Shown: positions 11,001 to 17,861 of the stretch, in pieces
How the letters are laid out: each line of letters starts with the position of its first letter
How positions within the stretch are numbered: the first letter of the stretch is position 1
IMG/VR virus record: IMGVR_UViG_3300048549_001033
Location: 1-35,254 of that record
Direction: 5' to 3' (one strand)
Length of the DNA: 35,254 nucleotides
From: a virus
The notes under the pieces: model-generated
What the model was told of the DNA's origin: nothing
Databases searched by the model: none
Seen by the model: only the letters and a program-made list of their open reading frames with translations
Position numbers and translations under genes: made by a program

Positions 11001-14000
11001 AGAAATTGACGATTTTGATTACAATTTTAAAACAGGTAAATTTTTTGAAATATATTCTGATAAGGGTAGAAATAAACCTATTACGAATAAAAGATTGCAG
11101 GAGCGATTAATGGCCGATGATCGAATTGATGGAACTAACCCAGCAGAAGATGGAGTTGGCCTTGCAACTGCAAAGAGGGCAATCATTACAAATAAACTTT
11201 TCCTTGCACAAGTTAAAGACCAAGGACTGGTAACTGATAAATCTTTTAGCACTGGTAATCTCAATAATATATTATACATGCCGCCAACATCTAAAGCATT
11301 CAAGGGTTGGTTTGGTGAATCAAAGGTAGTGGATGAAAAAGGCAAACCACTAGTTGTTTATCATGGTACTGACACCCAATTTAATATTTTTAATGATGGA
11401 CGAAGTTTAGGCCCACACTTCGGAAACATTGATCAAGCCAATGACATTGTATCTGGAAAAAAGAATGCAAATATAAAACCAGTTTACTTATCGATAGAAA
11501 ATCCATTGAGATTAGTTGATGCTGGTAATGACAATGCAAATTCATTTATTCAACAGTTAAGTGGAATTCTTAGTAGAGCAGAAATTGATCGATTGTACAA
11601 ACTTGCCCCAGATTCTGAAGCGATAGAAATTAAGTATGGTAGCGGAAGTAAGTTTGATGATGTATATAGAGAAACGAATAGAAAAGCGTTACTTGAAGTA
11701 AAAAAATCTTTAATCTCAAAAGGATACGATGGAATAGTTTACAAGAACGAACATGAGGGAAAACAAAGCAAGTTAAACCCAGATTCATATATAGCTTTTT
11801 CTCCAAAACAAATAAAGTCTGCTACAGGCAACAAAGGTACATTTGATTCTAGTAATCCAGACATCAGATACATGCCGCCAAAGAAAACATTTGATGCGGT
11901 AGACCCCGATGTTATTAGAGACCTCGAAGGCAAAAAAGACCAAGTTCAGAATAAACTGACAATGGCCGATTACGGTGAGAACCCGTACATTGATTCTGTC
12001 GCATTGCCTAGTCGTATGGGAGTTATCAATCAAAAGGTTAGTGGCATGTTTAAAAGTTACGATGATGTTGTGCAACTGATTGAAAAATTAGCTGACAAAG
12101 TAGAATACTACATGGATAAATATCCAGACTTTGCGGCAAGAACTGCATCTTTTTATAGTGACATGGGACGAACTGCATTCGACATGGCAAAGTATGTTCC
12201 TATGACGGGTAGGGATAGATTTGACATTGCAGATCTACAGCTTCGATTCTTAGCACTGGGATCTCCAAGAAGTGCAGTAGCAGCTAACATGACAAAGTCT
12301 GCCCGATCAATAATGGGTCACATGACTGGCATCTCTGGACACAAGATTAATCCTGTGGATCAGCAAATAGCTGCACAGGTTACAGCATTAGATTGGAAAT
12401 CTGGTAAACACTTTGAAGTGTTAGATCCCGACAGAAAAGGAGCCAGTGACAAGGTAAGAAATTTTTACCTTAACGGGCTTGCAGAATTAATTGAAATAGC
12501 CAAGACAGAAGGTACGCAGAAAGATGTAGATAGGCTACTTAAACGGGCTGCAATTACACTGGATGTTATCAAGCCAAGTCAAAATTTAAATGCCGTAACA
12601 TCAGTCAAACTACAAAAACTTTTGGACGGGCTGGCAACGGTAGACATGTGGGATATGGCAGCAAAGGAATATGCTCATCCAGCTTATGTAATTAAGAAGG
12701 GTAGGCCAACCGCCAATGCTAAACCATTTCTCTGGTCAATACCAAAGCACCGAGTAATAGGAAAGATGGTGCTTAGTGGAAACAGTAGCTGGAAAAAAGC
12801 ATTAAAAGAAACAGGCATAGATAGTGCGGCAGAATTAAATTTTCAGCAGGCAAATTCATTCCAAATTGATGGTAAAAATAATTGGAATGAAACTTCTTGG
12901 AATAAAAGGAGTAAAGAGGGATTTGATGAGAACACAGAGTGGTCATATTATACACTCGCAGATGAAGGTGGATTGACCCCACAGGGTGGAGGGCCATTGT
13001 ATGATGCCCATCAAACTGTTGATGGTTTGATTGCAGACACTTTGAATCGCAGGGGACATGCCAGTTTTTTCGGTAAAGATAAATTGCTTGCTAGGAATGC
13101 ACAGGAAATATTGTGGGCATTAACTAAATTTGAAAACCCACTAGAAAGTAATCAAAAACTAGTTCTTTTCGGTGATCGATTTAAGCACTTTCAAGAGGCA
13201 ATGGTTGGTATTCGGAGTAAGGGGATTGGTGTATCAAATCATCGTGTTCTAGGTCGCAAAGGAGCCAGTAAAGAGGCACAGGGAATCATTGGTGCTATAC
13301 TTGACACTTACAATAAAACATCTGACCAGAAATTTCCATTTGAAGTCGATACATTTGGCACATCTAAGAATGCAAAATCTGTGCAGGGAAAAATTAATGA
13401 ACTGGGTAAAGGCAATCGGGATGACGGTGTTATGGAACTTACCAGTGTTGTTGCTGACGGGCTGGGTGATAGCGTACAAAGGATCGCAGATCAGTACGGG
13501 CAGGAATTAGTGGTTCAAGATGTAACTCAAGGTTTTGGTGGATATACTGAAAATGGAGTGCCAGCAGTTACACCTAATATTTCTATGACAATGAGGGGAG
13601 ATCCTGCTGTAGTGAAGCAAGTGATGATGGAAGTTTCATCTGCACTAGACCAAGCTGATGGAAATGTTTTTAGGCAGCCAACTATTCTTGAACTTAATGA
13701 TCCAAGAATGCAATTTAATGAAGCTGTAAGTTTTGATGTTTCAACTTTAGATAAGACTGCACAAGCTAATTTCTTTAATGATTTGAGCCAGCTAGTCGAT
13801 GGTGATGGTGATGCATTTTTGACTGGGTTTACTGGCACTAGTGACGGGATGTTTATTGCTGATCAATATTATAAATCTAATCGCTTGCACAGTGAGGTTA
13901 ACAATAATCTTCCTGCCATCCAAAAGATAATGGCCAAGCATAAAATCTCAGACATGAATGCCCATAAGCTGGTAGCTGAAACATTTTCTCGAGATGATAA

Positions 14001-14574
14001 AGTTGGTAAGAGATCCAGTTTCCAACGGTCAATAAATAATTTGGTAAGAAATAAAGTAAGAAATGCACAGGGTAGAAAATCAAAAGATTTACCGAGGGTA
14101 GGGTCACCTCTACAAAGAGTTATTGATCAGATGCACAGTGCTAATAACCGTGAGTTGTCCAGTAAGGAAATCACTGACATTAGTGCTAGGTTAGCAAGTG
14201 ACTTAGACTTACTTTTAATCGAAGGAAAAATTTCTGAAGACTCGAATGCTGGTCACAAAGAAATGATCAAAGAGGTGCTTGGTAAGAAGAAGGGTAAGAA
14301 ATTTGATACACCCAGAAAGCTGGAAAAAAGGCAGCTTGAAAAACTCGATAGTCCAAAGACTACTTTAAAGGATAAGAAAGCAACATTGTGGAACATGCGT
14401 CCAAATCAAGAAAGTGGATCTGGTTATTTTAAGCCAAAACAATTTGAGAATAAGGCTAAGAAAATAAGTGGTGGAAAAGGAATTGATTTACTTGGAAAGG
14501 AAACAAGAAAAACATTCAAATCAAAAAATACTTATTTTACATCACCCACACAAAGTGGTAGAGTAAGTAAATGA
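5083..14574 (+). CDS. Virion megaprotein (polyvalent-protein type) with zincin-like, GNAT-like and ADP-ribosyltransferase domains
   Basis: At 3,163 residues this single gene fills 27% of the window. In order I see: an acidic N-terminus; Gly/Ala hydrophobic stretches near 430-490 and 580-630 that might insert in membranes; a zincin-like motif HEISH at 724-728 with E816 in EIVAEHGADFF as a plausible third zinc ligand; a long unassigned middle; QGKGFG at 1880-1885 followed by YKPSALSYINQLRS and MLSSALKH, matching a GNAT-like acetyltransferase segment I associate with phage polyvalent proteins; and an ADP-ribosyltransferase of the polyvalent type at about 2069-2266 (VVYHGT near 2091-2096, SKGYDGIVYKNE near 2212-2223, then YIAF and QIKS). 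A 2280-2740 segment with SPRSAVAANM (2394-2403) is also typical of such megaproteins. Delivery with the DNA and action on host proteins is inference. The start overlaps the previous stop by one base. Confidence 0.85.
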   Translation: MIAPNDELRDPTPEELEQIRILDADAGIDSGEDEVIIPDSEFRVPLNDDGAYFQIDPKLVEKEAEQEMQNLAHIGTTPQEPTMDEMLGLDQETEEEAFETFKYFKKQGAFSSNASAVEMLYDGVEMIGDSMGEMAITFPERFAANFAFTEAGKKRKAESVATTLQMYGDIKLNWEGLVNGADRLIESFGADETSDEDLRSSYEFWKRFNEIENERLTIAADLAKDSWLVYGGDPEIRKMIADGVVEPNREASMGASMVGDPTNFIPFSAAFKTSGQIANRVFRGSQIALVKDTKKMLVQQAIMRHSLKKGALEGSQEGMHQTIKGLDGSILRNLDKIKSMSVHQRQALLDFTRKLPRGTKFRTRIERAIKGVPVKGVSSLFGKATGVGMIAAGKTVENAGNIIKFLQDLVPETAITMAVKLGIPEEKAVQLFDRGLVRQISGYGVAGVGSYAITDFLTDDEMLAMVATGTALGLPLFARAGRNTAILGREIMEPMTELPLFKRLQANGKETITDRIIDRSGFGATWKSLAEKSYRAGEGKIKNRAMGVRGSLSSSAQTTVNFLEKTKLARGVESAGRLANQTGKGSAIGASFGYVAGGGGEQEEAMYAGMGGGAAFGAGGYTMSKPFRMMKGASPLEINQRRYGSHQYFVKNLLPEGMKESFGNMSKEVQIAYANAAMSYKNTVFNFKALGRNEKGGRQYTHDGVSYIEVNTDSGWAIEPLLRHEISHYLEETGGTRAFNDLLLGNPLLGRKGMFTRVDSEGNPVLKKDGKSYESTKELDNWKYEYGKYFFEEGKPRDQVIAAIPDEVIAREIVAEHGADFFASDSRRYRDLHEGVTGSIMRALVSSPMLKNRTLLRSMLARLGGTFREDGILMSPNAVFGKMQRLPAVTELIRKYNRQIEGLSDEQVQTKFPKEDGDNVIDITGAEFAKNPELIEHLRAGTFMKVDENGNIVPDTAMTPAQQRKYNKSLSEAIQSAIKKRDAAAGLAAGHIRERINEDTGAISFEGRFIDNEIINDVAQMGGWNKEQIDLLRQLSFATKNYENEKGGSDWLVSYFKATGKGGGKYVNARVQHQVHVPYGFEISQKGNILIRTISVDALHKNIDKVFKKHGAEISRLFGTENAMDVFTDSMHQYHKNHAEGRSGWFGLDADNQLAREKANFINAMFGKSSKSHLEQNPWLDALDSGPKSGKTNPIYRSLRLERIGKADQLSGKRHVDPHKIVNNLMPKSRGSKEVLSDGEQITGKNMGAYMYTPEENLGRNPVRQPSEFQKQFDIQKFSKGGKFFDLKTGEEMTNKTYDGMTIDTVEGNRPNAITSDAPATLPTGHSSKVGKDVKVNMVNGRQGQTKFKWWKGDPKDKKIDNSKDWDFDRQAGESWLVSIESTGLEGNGRKVPVGGKDTDHVFARKLTNEVPTKLATYPKSKSNPRGRPTAKGEVVTGNVIGTMRMGKFNHFVYDEVRVVPFGQKNMPKRSPDHGLLGNVENGELLYSKTGDLHMMNHSEPISAAPRGNPWRYNAAEEAVYWWEGMPTKLDKDTVTAHLERKGYNVKRNKALDANSENFARDYESAHAFPLKQMPAKEKPFKPRLQKDSVLLRDGTIIEASGLRPTYDKYGRSQMERAGDSHSQALFKWVRENPKNKLAKKIGWKTQEEFFDYEGTLFDKMNEGMKQGLLVRITNDPDGSIIVNGKDSAFTPEVKRILDEEGIFREKDILFEDADSNKITDYYKVPEMEKPKKGFFSIFGRNMPPKIEAEPQVFTKKVKMLSDALKEKNIQKRITKGWEAVASSHKSFKVPFTFSKDISKITQQASGGKIKVIPYKDADNTGFHLVSKSMAEDVKKALNDPNADDYHNSPESIFAYHSPLDVDPNGRSILHVDSSQAPEQGKGFGFTAYQILLDYAAANDLVYKPSALSYINQLRSLSAMLSSALKHKSTKHLKPNVDNGFLKGDIEAFGKNYENDLAMLAISEMNMVRDRFKEIDDFDYNFKTGKFFEIYSDKGRNKPITNKRLQERLMADDRIDGTNPAEDGVGLATAKRAIITNKLFLAQVKDQGLVTDKSFSTGNLNNILYMPPTSKAFKGWFGESKVVDEKGKPLVVYHGTDTQFNIFNDGRSLGPHFGNIDQANDIVSGKKNANIKPVYLSIENPLRLVDAGNDNANSFIQQLSGILSRAEIDRLYKLAPDSEAIEIKYGSGSKFDDVYRETNRKALLEVKKSLISKGYDGIVYKNEHEGKQSKLNPDSYIAFSPKQIKSATGNKGTFDSSNPDIRYMPPKKTFDAVDPDVIRDLEGKKDQVQNKLTMADYGENPYIDSVALPSRMGVINQKVSGMFKSYDDVVQLIEKLADKVEYYMDKYPDFAARTASFYSDMGRTAFDMAKYVPMTGRDRFDIADLQLRFLALGSPRSAVAANMTKSARSIMGHMTGISGHKINPVDQQIAAQVTALDWKSGKHFEVLDPDRKGASDKVRNFYLNGLAELIEIAKTEGTQKDVDRLLKRAAITLDVIKPSQNLNAVTSVKLQKLLDGLATVDMWDMAAKEYAHPAYVIKKGRPTANAKPFLWSIPKHRVIGKMVLSGNSSWKKALKETGIDSAAELNFQQANSFQIDGKNNWNETSWNKRSKEGFDENTEWSYYTLADEGGLTPQGGGPLYDAHQTVDGLIADTLNRRGHASFFGKDKLLARNAQEILWALTKFENPLESNQKLVLFGDRFKHFQEAMVGIRSKGIGVSNHRVLGRKGASKEAQGIIGAILDTYNKTSDQKFPFEVDTFGTSKNAKSVQGKINELGKGNRDDGVMELTSVVADGLGDSVQRIADQYGQELVVQDVTQGFGGYTENGVPAVTPNISMTMRGDPAVVKQVMMEVSSALDQADGNVFRQPTILELNDPRMQFNEAVSFDVSTLDKTAQANFFNDLSQLVDGDGDAFLTGFTGTSDGMFIADQYYKSNRLHSEVNNNLPAIQKIMAKHKISDMNAHKLVAETFSRDDKVGKRSSFQRSINNLVRNKVRNAQGRKSKDLPRVGSPLQRVIDQMHSANNRELSSKEITDISARLASDLDLLLIEGKISEDSNAGHKEMIKEVLGKKKGKKFDTPRKLEKRQLEKLDSPKTTLKDKKATLWNMRPNQESGSGYFKPKQFENKAKKISGGKGIDLLGKETRKTFKSKNTYFTSPTQSGRVSK

Positions 14575-14744
14575 GTGACTTACAAGATATAATTAGAAAA
14601 AAACTCCAGAAGGACGGGTTTACTACTGACAGTGAAATTTTTAAGGATGACAGAGATGTTATTGCTGGATTTGATATTATAAAAAATTTACCAGATACAC
14701 CAACGGAAGAACAGGAAATTGAAATTGAGGAGAATAAGGAATGA
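14571..14744 (+). CDS. Small acidic protein, unknown function
   Basis: A 57-residue ORF starting in an ATGA overlap with the megaprotein stop. It begins MSDLQDIIRKKLQKDGF, ends in a Glu-rich tail (EEQEIEIEENKE), and couples by another 3-4 base overlap to the next small gene. No membrane segment or known motif is visible. Tight coupling to the megaprotein suggests co-expression with late genes, perhaps as a small assembly partner, but no function can be assigned. Confidence 0.55.
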   Translation: MSDLQDIIRKKLQKDGFTTDSEIFKDDRDVIAGFDIIKNLPDTPTEEQEIEIEENKE

Positions 14745-14872
14745 GTGAGGAAGAAATTGTTGAAGAAGAAATTAAAGAATCATCTACCGAGGAACAGGTT
14801 GAAGAAACCCAGCCGCAAGCTGAAGTCCGCAATAACATTGCAGTGCAGGGGAATAACCCCCTCGCTCGCTAG
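14741..14872 (+). CDS. Small Glu-rich protein ending GNNPLAR
   Basis: A 43-residue ORF starting in an ATGA overlap (AAGGAATGAG gives a short ribosome-binding site) and ending at TAG. The first 25 residues are mostly Glu with Ile/Val (MSEEEIVEEEIKESSTEEQ); the end is the distinct peptide NNIAVQGNNPLAR. The contrast between a disordered acidic part and a short hydrophobic/Asn tail suggests a peptide that docks on another protein. It is the last gene of the late operon: after it come the non-coding bases holding the repeated promoter-like element. Confidence 0.5.
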   Translation: MSEEEIVEEEIKESSTEEQVEETQPQAEVRNNIAVQGNNPLAR

Positions 14873-14881
14873 AGCATAAAC

Positions 14882-14945
14882 TTTATGACACAGACCTAAA
14901 CCTTTTTTCTTGCATCTTGCTAATTGTCTCCCTATAAGTAAGAGC
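14882..14945 (+). promoter_or_regulatory. Repeated promoter-like element, copy A
   Basis: TTTATGACACAG (14882-14893) and, after 24 bases, CTTGCTAATTGTCTCCC (14916-14932), then ATAAGTAA, lie directly before the ATG at 14946. The 17-base core matches copies at 15988, 26198 and 27287 as CTTGCTwwwTGTmTCCC, with 13 positions invariant. Read as a promoter, TTGCTA is a -35 box and TAAGAG, 16 bases on, a weak -10. Here the core is 30 bases from the ATG instead of 36. No Shine-Dalgarno sequence precedes the ATG. Confidence 0.65.
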
Positions 14946-15206
14946 ATGAACAACTACACAATATTAGAACTAAAAGATTACTCACTTAAATTTAAATGCG
15001 AGAGTTACACTCCAAATATTATCTGCCTCTACAAGGAAGGTAACTTTGTCGGATCAGTCAGAAGGCATATCCTAAGAGATGGTTCAAACAATTATACCAT
15101 CCACCATGACTTAGAAGGATACAGGCATTCGCTCGATTCCAGTTATACTTTGCAAGATGCAAAAAACCACCTTGTTCAATTTCACATTAAGAATTACGAG
15201 AAATAA
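14946..15206 (+). CDS. Small accessory protein of operon A
   Basis: An 86-residue protein starting MNNYTILELKDYSLKF. I chose this ATG because a longer frame back to 14910 only translates the repeated promoter-like element, and the other three copies place the start at the same kind of site (AAC-ATG-AAC type context). The sequence is mixed beta and aromatic (Tyr, Phe, His) with no membrane helix and no known motif. It is the first gene after element copy A and is followed 13 bases later by the 248-residue gene. Function unknown; probably a non-essential accessory gene. Confidence 0.6.
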   Translation: MNNYTILELKDYSLKFKCESYTPNIICLYKEGNFVGSVRRHILRDGSNNYTIHHDLEGYRHSLDSSYTLQDAKNHLVQFHIKNYEK

Positions 15207-15219
15207 GGAGACTAACCGA

Positions 15220-15966
15220 ATGAAACTTACATCAGACCAAATTTCAGACATTCCATATGTCTTATTCATTAACGACAAAGGCCAAGGCTGGACACTTAAT
15301 CGCCAGTATAAATTACAGTATTCTAATATCGGTGACTGGGACGGTTTAAAGAGAACTGTCCTCAAAGGGCTGCTGCCATTGGCTAAGAAAGTTGAGCAGG
15401 GCTACCCTATATGTGACCGTGAGGCTACACCATCATGGGTGAATAGGCACAAGGTAGGAAAGCAAGGCCATGAATACAAAACCTACTGGTTTGACCAGTT
15501 GGATAAAAAAGTGCAGGAAGCATATTACATCCCATTTATTAATGTAGGTGTTACTTACCACTTTGATAAAGCTGGCAATATTGTAGAGGAATTAAAAGTT
15601 CGCAAAGCAGCACAAAGAGCAGAGATTACCGAGAATCACCGCAAAGAGTTTGGTATAAGGAAACCATTCTTTTCTGACGGTTCCATTCGATTCTACTTAG
15701 ACTCAAGCCTCAAATCCAATGAAGATATTGTTCGTCAATGGAACGATGGCTGGTGGACTACTGAAAGGTTTACCAAAAAAGAATTAGATAGAGTCATTGA
15801 AGATATTATCAAACACTTGAAACAAGAAAACACTAAGGGTGTATTTCATATTCACTTAGAAGGTCAGTACACTACTTGCACTTCATTTGAGGATGCCGAG
15901 GCTAGCCTCTATGAACCTTGGGGAGATCACTTTTCTGTTAACCACATTGTCACAATTGTCCTCTGA
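15220..15966 (+). CDS. Unknown 248-residue accessory protein
   Basis: The start at 15220 is preferred over the longer open frame from 15157 because AATAAGGAGAC lies just upstream with normal spacing, and the extra residues would overlap the previous gene deeply. A nearly identical leader (AAATAAGGAGAC, then CGAATG) precedes the nuclease gene at 23526. The protein is soluble, rich in Trp, Tyr and Lys, with a middle helical part (RKAAQRAEITENHRKEFGI) and several aromatic patches such as QWNDGWWTTERF. I do not recognise a family. It is the second and last gene of accessory operon A, and the next promoter-like element begins 4 bases after it. Confidence 0.6.
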   Translation: MKLTSDQISDIPYVLFINDKGQGWTLNRQYKLQYSNIGDWDGLKRTVLKGLLPLAKKVEQGYPICDREATPSWVNRHKVGKQGHEYKTYWFDQLDKKVQEAYYIPFINVGVTYHFDKAGNIVEELKVRKAAQRAEITENHRKEFGIRKPFFSDGSIRFYLDSSLKSNEDIVRQWNDGWWTTERFTKKELDRVIEDIIKHLKQENTKGVFHIHLEGQYTTCTSFEDAEASLYEPWGDHFSVNHIVTIVL

Positions 15967-15969
15967 TAT

Positions 15970-16023
15970 TTTATGACACAGCATTTACTTGCTATTTGTA
16001 TCCCAATATATAAGATTACCAAC
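15970..16023 (+). promoter_or_regulatory. Repeated promoter-like element, copy B
   Basis: TTTATGACACAG (15970-15981) and, 8 bases after TGACAC, the core CTTGCTATTTGTATCCC (15988-16004) followed by AATATATAAGATTA. The core begins exactly 36 bases before the ATG at 16024, the same distance as in copies C and D. TTGCTA with TAAGAT 16 bases later would be a promoter whose transcript begins at or within a few bases of the ATG. There is no Shine-Dalgarno sequence. Confidence 0.7.
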
Positions 16024-16266
16024 ATGAACGAAAACGAAATATTCGATATCCAACAATCGCAATTATTGAATGAAATTAAAAAGATTCAGTTTATTGCGGA
16101 CAACGCAGAGCAAATTCAAAAGAATTTATTCACTCAAGTATTTGAGGTAAATAAAAAATATTTGGCTCAAGAAAATAAAGATCCATCACAAATATTTAGG
16201 GGTGATGACTTTCGCAATTGGATTGACTGGTATTGCCGAAATCAAACAGAGAGAGGAAATAAATAA
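16024..16266 (+). CDS. Small accessory protein of operon B
   Basis: An 80-residue protein, MNENEIFDIQQSQLL onwards, helical and charged, with a coiled-coil-like first half and an aromatic end (FRNWIDWYCRNQTERGNK). The upstream in-frame ATG at 15973 belongs to the repeated element (TTATGACACAG) and would only add the translated element, so I place the start at 16024. The stop shares a base with the next start (TAATG). No family recognised. Confidence 0.6.
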   Translation: MNENEIFDIQQSQLLNEIKKIQFIADNAEQIQKNLFTQVFEVNKKYLAQENKDPSQIFRGDDFRNWIDWYCRNQTERGNK

Positions 16267-16487
16267 TGAGCATTGTTATTACAGAAAAATTAGCCGAAGA
16301 TATCAAAGTTGGTGATCTTGTCAGATCAGAAAACCAAATATCATTTCAGAAAGCTAACCGCATTGAAAAAGCTGGTGGCCGAGTCGATTTGTGGTTTGAT
16401 AAAAACATTATTGGTGGCAGGAAATTTGGTGTAAATTCATCCACCTTGTGGTCAGATGAACCAGTAGAAATTAAGGAAACTAAATAA
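16266..16487 (+). CDS. Small beta-rich protein, unknown function
   Basis: A 73-residue protein coupled to the previous gene by TAATG, with GAGAGGAAAT as ribosome-binding site. The pattern AEDIKVGDLVRSE, then a Gly-rich turn and VDLWFD, is that of a small all-beta fold (SH3- or Hint-edge-like), commonly seen in small nucleic-acid or protein-binding domains. That is only an impression. It is the last gene before the integrase region. Confidence 0.6.
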   Translation: MSIVITEKLAEDIKVGDLVRSENQISFQKANRIEKAGGRVDLWFDKNIIGGRKFGVNSSTLWSDEPVEIKETK

Positions 16488-16490
16488 GTC

Positions 16491-16520
16491 TTGACACTAT
16501 CCCAATAGGCTCTTTATAAC
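16491..16520 (+). promoter_or_regulatory. Candidate sigma70-type integrase promoter
   Basis: TTGACA (16491-16496) and TATAAC (16515-16520) are separated by 18 bases, the best consensus-like promoter I see in the window. Its spacer contains TATCCCAATA, the same 10-mer as in element copy B, so this may be a diverged relative of the repeated element. The expected transcript start is near 16527, a few bases before the ATG at 16536 and just upstream of the tRNA-derived attP segment. Confidence 0.6.
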
Positions 16521-16535
16521 TCAATTACAACATCA

Positions 16536-17765
16536 ATGAATCAGAGGAAATCCAGTCATATTAGCGGACTGGGGACTGCAAATCCCTTATGCGTGAGTTC
16601 GATTCTCACCCGCGCCTCCAATTTTACGCAAGATAATACTTTGTGTAATATTGGACAGGATGTGTATGAATTTCGATACACTAAAAATTTAAACAGCAAC
16701 GATGTTGCAGGATTGCACAAACTTGTCCTTAATTTGCCTCAAGTGGATATACCCATCACCATTCGTGATAAGGGTAAATATATAACGATCAAGTTCGAGT
16801 ATAAAGGTCACAGGCACACTACCCGTTTAAACAGCACCTTTTCAGAGCTTTCTGGGAATGATATATTTATTCAAGTCACTAAGATAATTAATGAGATTGA
16901 TGGCGATATCACTCTCGGCTTGCTTTTGGACTTTTACCTTGAGAAGGGAACTGGTTCGTTAACCACTCGTAAGAAAAATGCAGCAAATGCAAAGGATTAT
17001 TTGAAACGGGATGGAATTTCATTGGATGAAAAAATATCGATTTTAGCAAACACCGATGAAGAGGGTCGCACTTTGCCCGAAAGATGGCAGGAGTTGTATA
17101 ATTTACCTCACAAATTAAGACAGGTGCGATCTATATTTGGTCGCAAAAATCTTTTGTTGTTCAAGCGCGAAGGCTGGGATACTAAATGTTTTGGGAATTT
17201 TCTTTCTTTTATTCCAGAGACTAGTGTATCCCAGCCTTTTTCTACTTCTGATTTAGAGGTTGATCACATCATTAACTTTTTTAATGAGGCTAAAGAGGAG
17301 CATCCCGTGTTTTATGATATTTACTTACTTGCATTTGGGTGCGGTTTACGAAAATCAGAAATCTATCAAATAAAATATGAAGATTTTACTATCTTTAATA
17401 ACCAGCATTTTTTACTGCTTCCATTCGCCACTAAACGAACAAAACTAAAGCAGTTAAATGGATATGTCGAAAAAGTGCCTGTTTCTAAACAGGTATACGA
17501 TCACTTTACAAACAAACAAACAAACCAAACTGATAACCTAATTTTAGGTGGAAATCGATTACATAAAAGATTTATTCAGTTTTTAAAAAACGAAGTCGGA
17601 ATTAAGGAAAATAAAGCCTGTCACCGTCTTCGCAAAATACTTGGTGCTAGGTTGGCAACTAAGCATGGAATTTACCATGCTTCAAAGCAGCTAAGGAACT
17701 CAGTGGGAGTCTGTGAGAAATACTACTCAGATCTGACTACCCATAAGAACGAGTTAACGGTGTAG
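16536..17765 (+). CDS. int: Tyrosine recombinase/integrase
   Basis: The C-terminal catalytic domain is clear. Numbered from the ATG at 16536, it has R272 in FGCGLRKSEI, H363 and R366 in CHRLRK, and the nucleophile in EKYYSD (Y397, less likely Y396). The N-terminal part has the beta-rich segment and SAM-like core-binding region of phage integrases. The ATG at 16536 has a promoter just upstream but no Shine-Dalgarno sequence, and its first 28 residues are a translation of the attP tRNA fragment. A GTG at 16662 (before YEFRYTK) or a TTG at 16641 would exclude it. The protein integrates the phage at the tRNA gene. It is followed in the same frame, after TAG, by a further 73 open codons. Confidence 0.92.
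   Translation: MNQRKSSHISGLGTANPLCVSSILTRASNFTQDNTLCNIGQDVYEFRYTKNLNSNDVAGLHKLVLNLPQVDIPITIRDKGKYITIKFEYKGHRHTTRLNSTFSELSGNDIFIQVTKIINEIDGDITLGLLLDFYLEKGTGSLTTRKKNAANAKDYLKRDGISLDEKISILANTDEEGRTLPERWQELYNLPHKLRQVRSIFGRKNLLLFKREGWDTKCFGNFLSFIPETSVSQPFSTSDLEVDHIINFFNEAKEEHPVFYDIYLLAFGCGLRKSEIYQIKYEDFTIFNNQHFLLLPFATKRTKLKQLNGYVEKVPVSKQVYDHFTNKQTNQTDNLILGGNRLHKRFIQFLKNEVGIKENKACHRLRKILGARLATKHGIYHASKQLRNSVGVCEKYYSDLTTHKNELTV
16571..16620 (+). other. Candidate attP: 3' half of a tRNA-Cys(GCA) gene
   Basis: The segment reads as the anticodon arm through the CCA end of a tRNA: stem GGGGA (16571-16575), loop CTGCAAA with anticodon GCA (16576-16582), TCCCT, a 5-base variable region, T-arm GTGAG-TTCGATT-CTCAC (16593-16609), acceptor strand CCGCGCC (16610-16616), discriminator T and CCA (16618-16620). 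A U discriminator is normal for tRNA-Cys. The matching 5' acceptor strand (GGCGCGG) and D-arm are absent upstream, so it is not a complete tRNA. A tRNA 3' fragment beside a tyrosine integrase is the standard form of an attP core, which predicts insertion into the host tRNA-Cys gene. Confidence 0.85.
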
Positions 17766-17827
17766 TGGAAAGGATGGGGTAAAGAAATAGGCATACATGT
17801 AAAATCAGAGGAAAGCACTGCGTCCGA

Positions 17828-17861
17828 ATTGTTAACCAAGGTTTCAATTTCGGTTAACAAT
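17828..17861. repeat. 10-bp perfect inverted repeat around GTTAAC
   Basis: ATTGTTAACC (17828-17837) and GGTTAACAAT (17852-17861) are perfect reverse complements with 14 bases between. Each arm holds the palindrome GTTAAC, which also occurs at 16958 and near 17755 in the integrase gene. It could be an operator, an integrase or Xis arm site, or an RNA hairpin; there is no T-run after it, so it is not an ordinary terminator. Confidence 0.5.

Noticed and set aside
14841-14913. A rho-independent terminator after the late operon
   Set aside because: GGGG-AATAA-CCCC is only a 4-bp stem and the T-run (CCTTTTTTCTT) is about 40 bases further on, so the usual stem plus T-tract is not met.
16536-16620. 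A complete tRNA-Cys gene
   Set aside because: The anticodon arm, T-arm and CCA end are good, but the upstream bases do not supply the complementary 5' acceptor strand or a proper D-arm, so only the 3' half is present.
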